Positions 60,490 through 64,000 of a DNA stretch of 64,000 bases are shown piece by piece; within the stretch, counting starts at the first letter, position 1; each line of letters begins with the position of its first letter. A program made the position numbers and the translations under genes. Source of the DNA: Litsea cubeba (Eukaryota; Streptophyta; Magnoliopsida; Laurales; Lauraceae); contig CM022951.1 in the NCBI GenBank assembly GCA_012931725.1, positions 12,551,366 through 12,615,365 on the forward strand, read 5' to 3'. The notes beneath the pieces are model-generated. The model was given only the letters and a program-made list of their open reading frames with translations. It did not search any database and had not been told where the DNA came from.

Positions 60490-61533
60490 ATGTCTTCTAA
60501 AAAGAGGTCTCATGCCGCATCTTCTTCATCACAGCCATCTTTTGACAGACTGCGGTTTCCATCTCTCGCTAAATCTCTTCTTTTTGAAGAACAATTCAAG
60601 AAAAGGACTGTTGAAACTGAAAGAGAAATTGATGTTGATCTTCTTGAAAAGGATGTATGTCATTGTCTATCTACGCGGAATTGGTATTCCCTATTTAATT
60701 TTGACATCAAGGAAGTCTATCCTGACTGGGTTCGCGAATTTTACTGTAATTTTGAACCTGTCTCTGACGCTTCCTTAAAGACTTTTGTTCGAGGGAAATG
60801 GATTGCTCTTTCTGCTAAGGATATCTCTGAATTCCTTGAAATTCTGGTGGTTGAGAACCCTGATTATCCTCTTCCAGACAACTCACAGGTCCAGATAGAC
60901 TATGATCGCATCGGTACAATATTGTGTGGTGAAGACACCTTATGGCCAGGGGGTCTTCTTCCCCATGGAAATCTGACCGAGGAATATCGCTTCCTAAATC
61001 GCTTTGTCTGTCATAACTTGGAACCTAGAGGACACACATCGGATGTCAGCCACAAGAATGGTTATCTGCTTTATTGTATTGGAACTGGTAAAGATGTGGA
61101 CATCCCTCAAGTGATAATGAATTTTTTCTATCGCATGTTGTCTGCCAAACGTAACTCAATTCTGCCTTTTGCGGCCTTCATTACTGAATTTCTTCTATGG
61201 AAGGAAGTTCCCAAGAAGTCGAATGAGCCATCACAGAGGATACGGAACCCAATCAATGCTCGTACATTAGCTCTATCCTCCGCTCATCTACAACCAGTTG
61301 CTCAAGGCGCAGAGGCTCCGGCTGAAAACATTCCACAGGGTGAAGCTGTCCAGGGGGAGCAACAAAGAGATCCAGATCAACTTACTCTTCTCAGGGAACA
61401 GGTTCAGGCCATGCACCTTCAAATGGATACAAGATTTTCTGCTGTAGATGGCCGTCTGGATGTGTTTGATATTCGCTTCAACTCGATTGATGAATCTCTT
61501 GCAGCGATACTTGCTCGCCTTGGAAATCAGTGA
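60490..61533 (+). CDS. Sirevirus extra ORF, 347 aa (plant transposon-protein type)
   Basis: Start chosen at ATG 60490 (context AACAATGTC); the frame is open upstream to 60367 but lacks an earlier ATG. The protein begins MSSKKRSHAASSSS and has a basic, serine-rich head. The middle globular part includes VYPDWVREFYCNFEP, FVRGKWIALSAKDISEFL and YRFLNRFVCHNLEPRGH. The end is a likely coiled coil (LREQVQAMHLQMDTRF ... LAAILARLG). The middle resembles the domain called 'putative plant transposon protein' found beside many plant retroelements. No signal peptide or membrane segment is seen, so I do not call it envelope. It is in the sense direction, intact, and lies where Sireviruses carry an optional third gene. 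How it would be translated (spliced or subgenomic RNA) is unknown. Function unknown. Confidence 0.8.
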   Translation: MSSKKRSHAASSSSQPSFDRLRFPSLAKSLLFEEQFKKRTVETEREIDVDLLEKDVCHCLSTRNWYSLFNFDIKEVYPDWVREFYCNFEPVSDASLKTFVRGKWIALSAKDISEFLEILVVENPDYPLPDNSQVQIDYDRIGTILCGEDTLWPGGLLPHGNLTEEYRFLNRFVCHNLEPRGHTSDVSHKNGYLLYCIGTGKDVDIPQVIMNFFYRMLSAKRNSILPFAAFITEFLLWKEVPKKSNEPSQRIRNPINARTLALSSAHLQPVAQGAEAPAENIPQGEAVQGEQQRDPDQLTLLREQVQAMHLQMDTRFSAVDGRLDVFDIRFNSIDESLAAILARLGNQ

Positions 61534-61861
61534 TCACATCTGATATTGTTATCTTTCTTGCTGATATTCTGTCTCTTGCTGATATTATGTTTCTTGCTGA
61601 TGTAGTTTATCTTATGCTACCCTTTTGCTTACTTGTAATACTGTTTTCCCATTGTTCACTCTTTTGTGTTTCCTTGACAATTTATGAACAAAAAGGGGGA
61701 GACATCTTAACATGTTCTTACATATTTCTATGATGTGACACTTGATCTTCTGTATAAGGTTCTTGCAGGATTAATATGGACTGTTGTTGCTTGGAGAATT
61801 AGTCCTTTTTCTTTTTTTGGGTATATTTTTATGTAATTAGGAGTTTTTGTCCATGAATTGC
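61534..61861 (+). other. Copia 3' untranslated region
   Basis: No gene. Contains GCTGATAT repeats (61559-61602) and a second purine tract AAAAGGGGGAGA at 61690-61701. Confidence 0.7.
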
Positions 61862-61874
61862 CAAAGGGGGAGAT
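61862..61874 (+). other. Polypurine tract before the 3' LTR
   Basis: CAAAGGGGGAGAT directly precedes the LTR start TGTTAG. It primes plus-strand DNA synthesis. Tracts of the same form at 60119 and 61690 are extra copies. Confidence 0.92.
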
Positions 61875-62797
61875 TGTTAGGATTCTAGTTGTTGGCTAAT
61901 TCATTGGTTATGGACAAAAACTGGGTTCCTTATCAATTGTACTTTAATTAGAATGGATTGCTCGGATTAAGGACTCAGTGAAGAACTCTAACACAGGAAG
62001 AGATAATTTCAAGTCTCTTTTCAAGAACTCTTTCCTGACAGAGTTCGCTCGAGCGAACTCTGGTTCGCTCGAGCGAACCCAAGACAGTAGCTTGGTCGCT
62101 CGAGCTTCTCCCAGCCTTCGCTCGATCCATCATATACAGCAAAGAGGTCGCTCGAGCGAACCTCAAGTTCGCTCGAGCGAACCTGGGCGAATGTGAAGAC
62201 TCCATCCGGAAACTACTTCCTAATTTCTCTCAAGAGCACTAGTTTATTTCAATCATACTAGAACTCTTGAGGCTCGTTTATAGGCTTATAAATAGCCTTT
62301 ATCTCTCTATTCAAAGGCACTTCTCTACAATATAATTCATCTGAGAAGACTCTGAGAGATCCATCATCCTTCCAAAGCTTCTAGTTTGCTGTGCTGAAGT
62401 TCAAGCTTTGGTTTTGCATCCATACTACTCTCCTGAAGTAGAGAATCCTTGAAGACGACTTCGAGGAGTTTGTTCAAGCAAGGTTGAAGGTGAATGACGA
62501 GTTGTCAACAAGATTCGAGCAGTCCTTAGGTTGAGTTACCAACTGGGAAGGGTTGTAAGTGTCTCTTGTAACTTTCGGTTTACAATAGTGCTTGGTTGTC
62601 TGTTGGCCTAGACAGTAAGGCCCGTGGTTTTTTCCCGAGTTGGGTTTTCCACGTACAAAATCCTGAGTCTTATTTGCTGTGTGTTTGATTGCTTTTAATT
62701 GGATTTAGGATTAATAATTAGTTTAATTACTTGTGGATTGATAATAGTTAGAGATCTGGTGATTGGGACCTCAGCCTGTATTTAGGCAGGTTTTTCA
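61875..62797 (+). repeat. 3' LTR of the Copia element
   Basis: 923 bp; palindromes at 62043-62058, 62063-62078 and 62167-62182; TATAAATAG at 62287-62295. Four substitutions against the 5' LTR. Confidence 0.95.
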
Positions 62798-62802
62798 CTA
62801 TG
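62798..62802. repeat. Right target-site duplication of the Copia element (CTATG)
   Basis: Matches 6212-6216. Confidence 0.95.
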
Positions 62803-63360
62803 TATTTGATTTTGTAAGTGGTCATTGGAAATCTTTTGACAAAAGTAGTTTTTCAAGATCCTGGCCATTCCATTGCCTTACTTTTTACTCATTGAGTGAT
62901 GATTGTTCTTTGGCTGTTTCTTTCAGCTGTCCATTTCAAGATCATTGATGTGAACACGCAGTTGTGTGGTGAGCACAGAGCGAACTATTCTTTCACCTTT
63001 TTTTCTTTTGCCTTTTACTAATGATCATTGATGCAATGGCTTAGGTAGTCCAGCTGTCATTATTTTAGGTTATGGATCGACTACCTCTGTTCAAATTACT
63101 GGTTACAACTTTCAATAATCACTTTACGCTTATGCACCCAGAAGAGATAAGCAAAATAAATGATTGTGTTTGTTGGCCTTGTTTCATTTGCATACAGTGG
63201 AAAAATCATATATCTGAAAGAAAGTCAAACTTCTTTTTGGAAGTTTACTTGCTCATCTTCTATCAATAAATTACAGACCAAGATTTACTTGTTCAATTTT
63301 GGGTTTTGTTTGACCCTTCTAATCGATGAACAGCTTACAGGTTTGGTAAAAGTTTTCTAA
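62803..63360. other. Flanking DNA, no gene recognised
   Basis: AT-rich. TTTCTTTCAG at 62920-62929 is a possible acceptor followed by a short open patch I cannot assign. It should be continuous with 6211 before the Copia insertion. Confidence 0.4.
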
Positions 63361-63806
63361 TATTTTTTTTAAAAAAATAAAATTCTTTTTCCGGCGCAAA
63401 AAAATGCCGGCAAAAGTTTTCTAATAATTTTTTAAAAAAGTAAAATTCTTTTCCCAGCGTTTTTCAATGCCGGCAAAAGTTTTCTAATATTTTTTTAAAA
63501 AAATAAAATTCTTTTCCAGGAGCAAAAAAACGCCGGCAAACGTTTTTCTAAAATTTTTTTTTATAAAAATAATCATCTTTGCCCGGCGAAATTAACCTTT
63601 TTTCTGGCGAAAAGAAAAAACGCCGGCAATGTATAGCTTTTTTCCGGTGCTACCTTTTTTTCGCCGGCAAATGGTACATATCAGTGGTGTACTTATCCCG
63701 GCGGATTGTCGGCGCAAGAGAAATCGCTGGAAAATGATTTTCCTGGCATTTTTTGGACCTTTACCGGCTCTTTTTTAGCACCGGCAAAAGTGAAAATGAT
63801 TGTACT
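63361..63806. mobile_element. Degenerate CACTA end with GCCGG repeats
   Basis: Repeated CCGGCGCAAAAAAA, GCCGGCAAAAG and GCCGGCAAT motifs separated by T/A-rich spacers, of the same group as CACTA-3 and -4. It ends CCGGCAAAAGTGAAAATGATTG near 63806, where relatives have a TTGTAGTG terminus, so the terminus is mutated (TTGTACTG). The other end is not seen. Confidence 0.7.
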
Positions 63807-64000
63807 GCGACTTTGGTTCTCATCACAATCCTTCGACACGTCTCCTATTCTCTCTCCATCCAATTCAAATTCTTCTCCTCATATCACTCCATCTTCCTCT
63901 CCCTCTTTCCAAAAAAGCTCACATTATTCTTACGCCCACGTCAAGGGAAGCTATTCCATCTTCAAAAATCCCTTACTCCATTTGATCCTTTATGAACCAT
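63807..64000. other. Unassigned CT-rich DNA at the window end
   Basis: Pyrimidine-rich, could be a leader; nothing identified. Confidence 0.3.

Larger units (their letters stand above)
6217..62797 (+). mobile_element. Sirevirus-type Ty1/Copia LTR retrotransposon, split by a 47.3-kb CACTA composite
   Basis: The element has 923-bp LTRs at both ends, each TGTTAG...TTCA. A PBS for initiator-Met tRNA follows the 5' LTR and a purine tract precedes the 3' LTR. Gag-PR-IN lies left of the CACTA insertion, and the rest of IN plus RT and RNase H lies right of it; integrase before RT is the Copia order. Sirevirus traits are the long Gag with two CCHC knuckles and a coiled coil, repeated GGGGGAG purine tracts, palindromic repeats in the LTR and an extra ORF after pol. 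Without the insertion it would be about 9.3 kb. Pol also has a frameshift and a stop, so the copy is not autonomous. Only 4 of 923 LTR positions differ, so the insertion is recent. Confidence 0.95.

Noticed and set aside
60367..61533. Envelope protein for the extra ORF
   Set aside because: No membrane segment or cleavage-type region is visible; the first hydrophobic codons lie upstream of the first ATG.

Overview
The window is plant nuclear DNA, almost certainly from an angiosperm with a large, repeat-rich genome. The evidence is spliced plant gene fragments (DUF620 protein, alcohol dehydrogenase, vacuolar H+-pyrophosphatase, an NIK/SERK-type LRR receptor kinase, a Raf-like MAPKKK), a Copia retrotransposon primed by initiator-Met tRNA, and several En/Spm (CACTA) DNA transposons. 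The species cannot be named from the sequence. I see no intact host gene: every host-derived coding piece is a fragment or is broken.

Layout. (1) 1-4276 is the right part of a CACTA-type element whose left end lies outside the window. It holds a DUF620 exon with a stop codon and an unidentified GC-rich exon with a stop codon. It ends inside an ADH pseudogene (4277-4559). (2) 6217-62797 is one Copia element of Sirevirus type. It has 923-bp LTRs that differ at only 4 positions, a CTATG target duplication on both sides, a PBS, multiple purine tracts and an extra ORF between pol and the 3' LTR. (3) Inside its integrase sits a 47.3-kb CACTA composite (10310-57627) flanked by a perfect ACA duplication. 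(4) 62803-64000 is flanking DNA with a degenerate CACTA end.

The CACTA composite has one 5' terminus (10310) but three 3' termini (27419, 42533, 57627). Its first 17.1 kb looks like a whole element: terminal repeats, a captured Raf-like kinase last exon, a decayed TNP2-like transposase, a TNPA-like second gene, a 256-bp purine-rich minisatellite, then captured V-PPase and NIK exons. After that the order is A-B-A-B-A. A (about 4.8 kb) is the minisatellite, V-PPase, NIK and 3' end module. B (about 10.5 kb) is a mosaic of a second CACTA with an antisense TNP2 gene, two ends of GCCGG-type CACTA elements and an antisense LTR fragment. In the middle A, the first 2.5 kb is replaced by about 2.5 kb carrying the 3' half of an unrelated antisense Copia element.

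Nothing here works as a pathway. The window records nested insertion, gene capture and segmental duplication. The points most worth a second look are the A-B-A-B-A structure bounded by a clean target duplication, the tandem capture of V-PPase and NIK exons with intact splice signals in three copies, the repeated XhoI-centred palindromes of the Sirevirus, and its extra ORF. Sequence differences between the duplicated blocks are rich in one-base indels, so sequencing or assembly error should be excluded before dating them.
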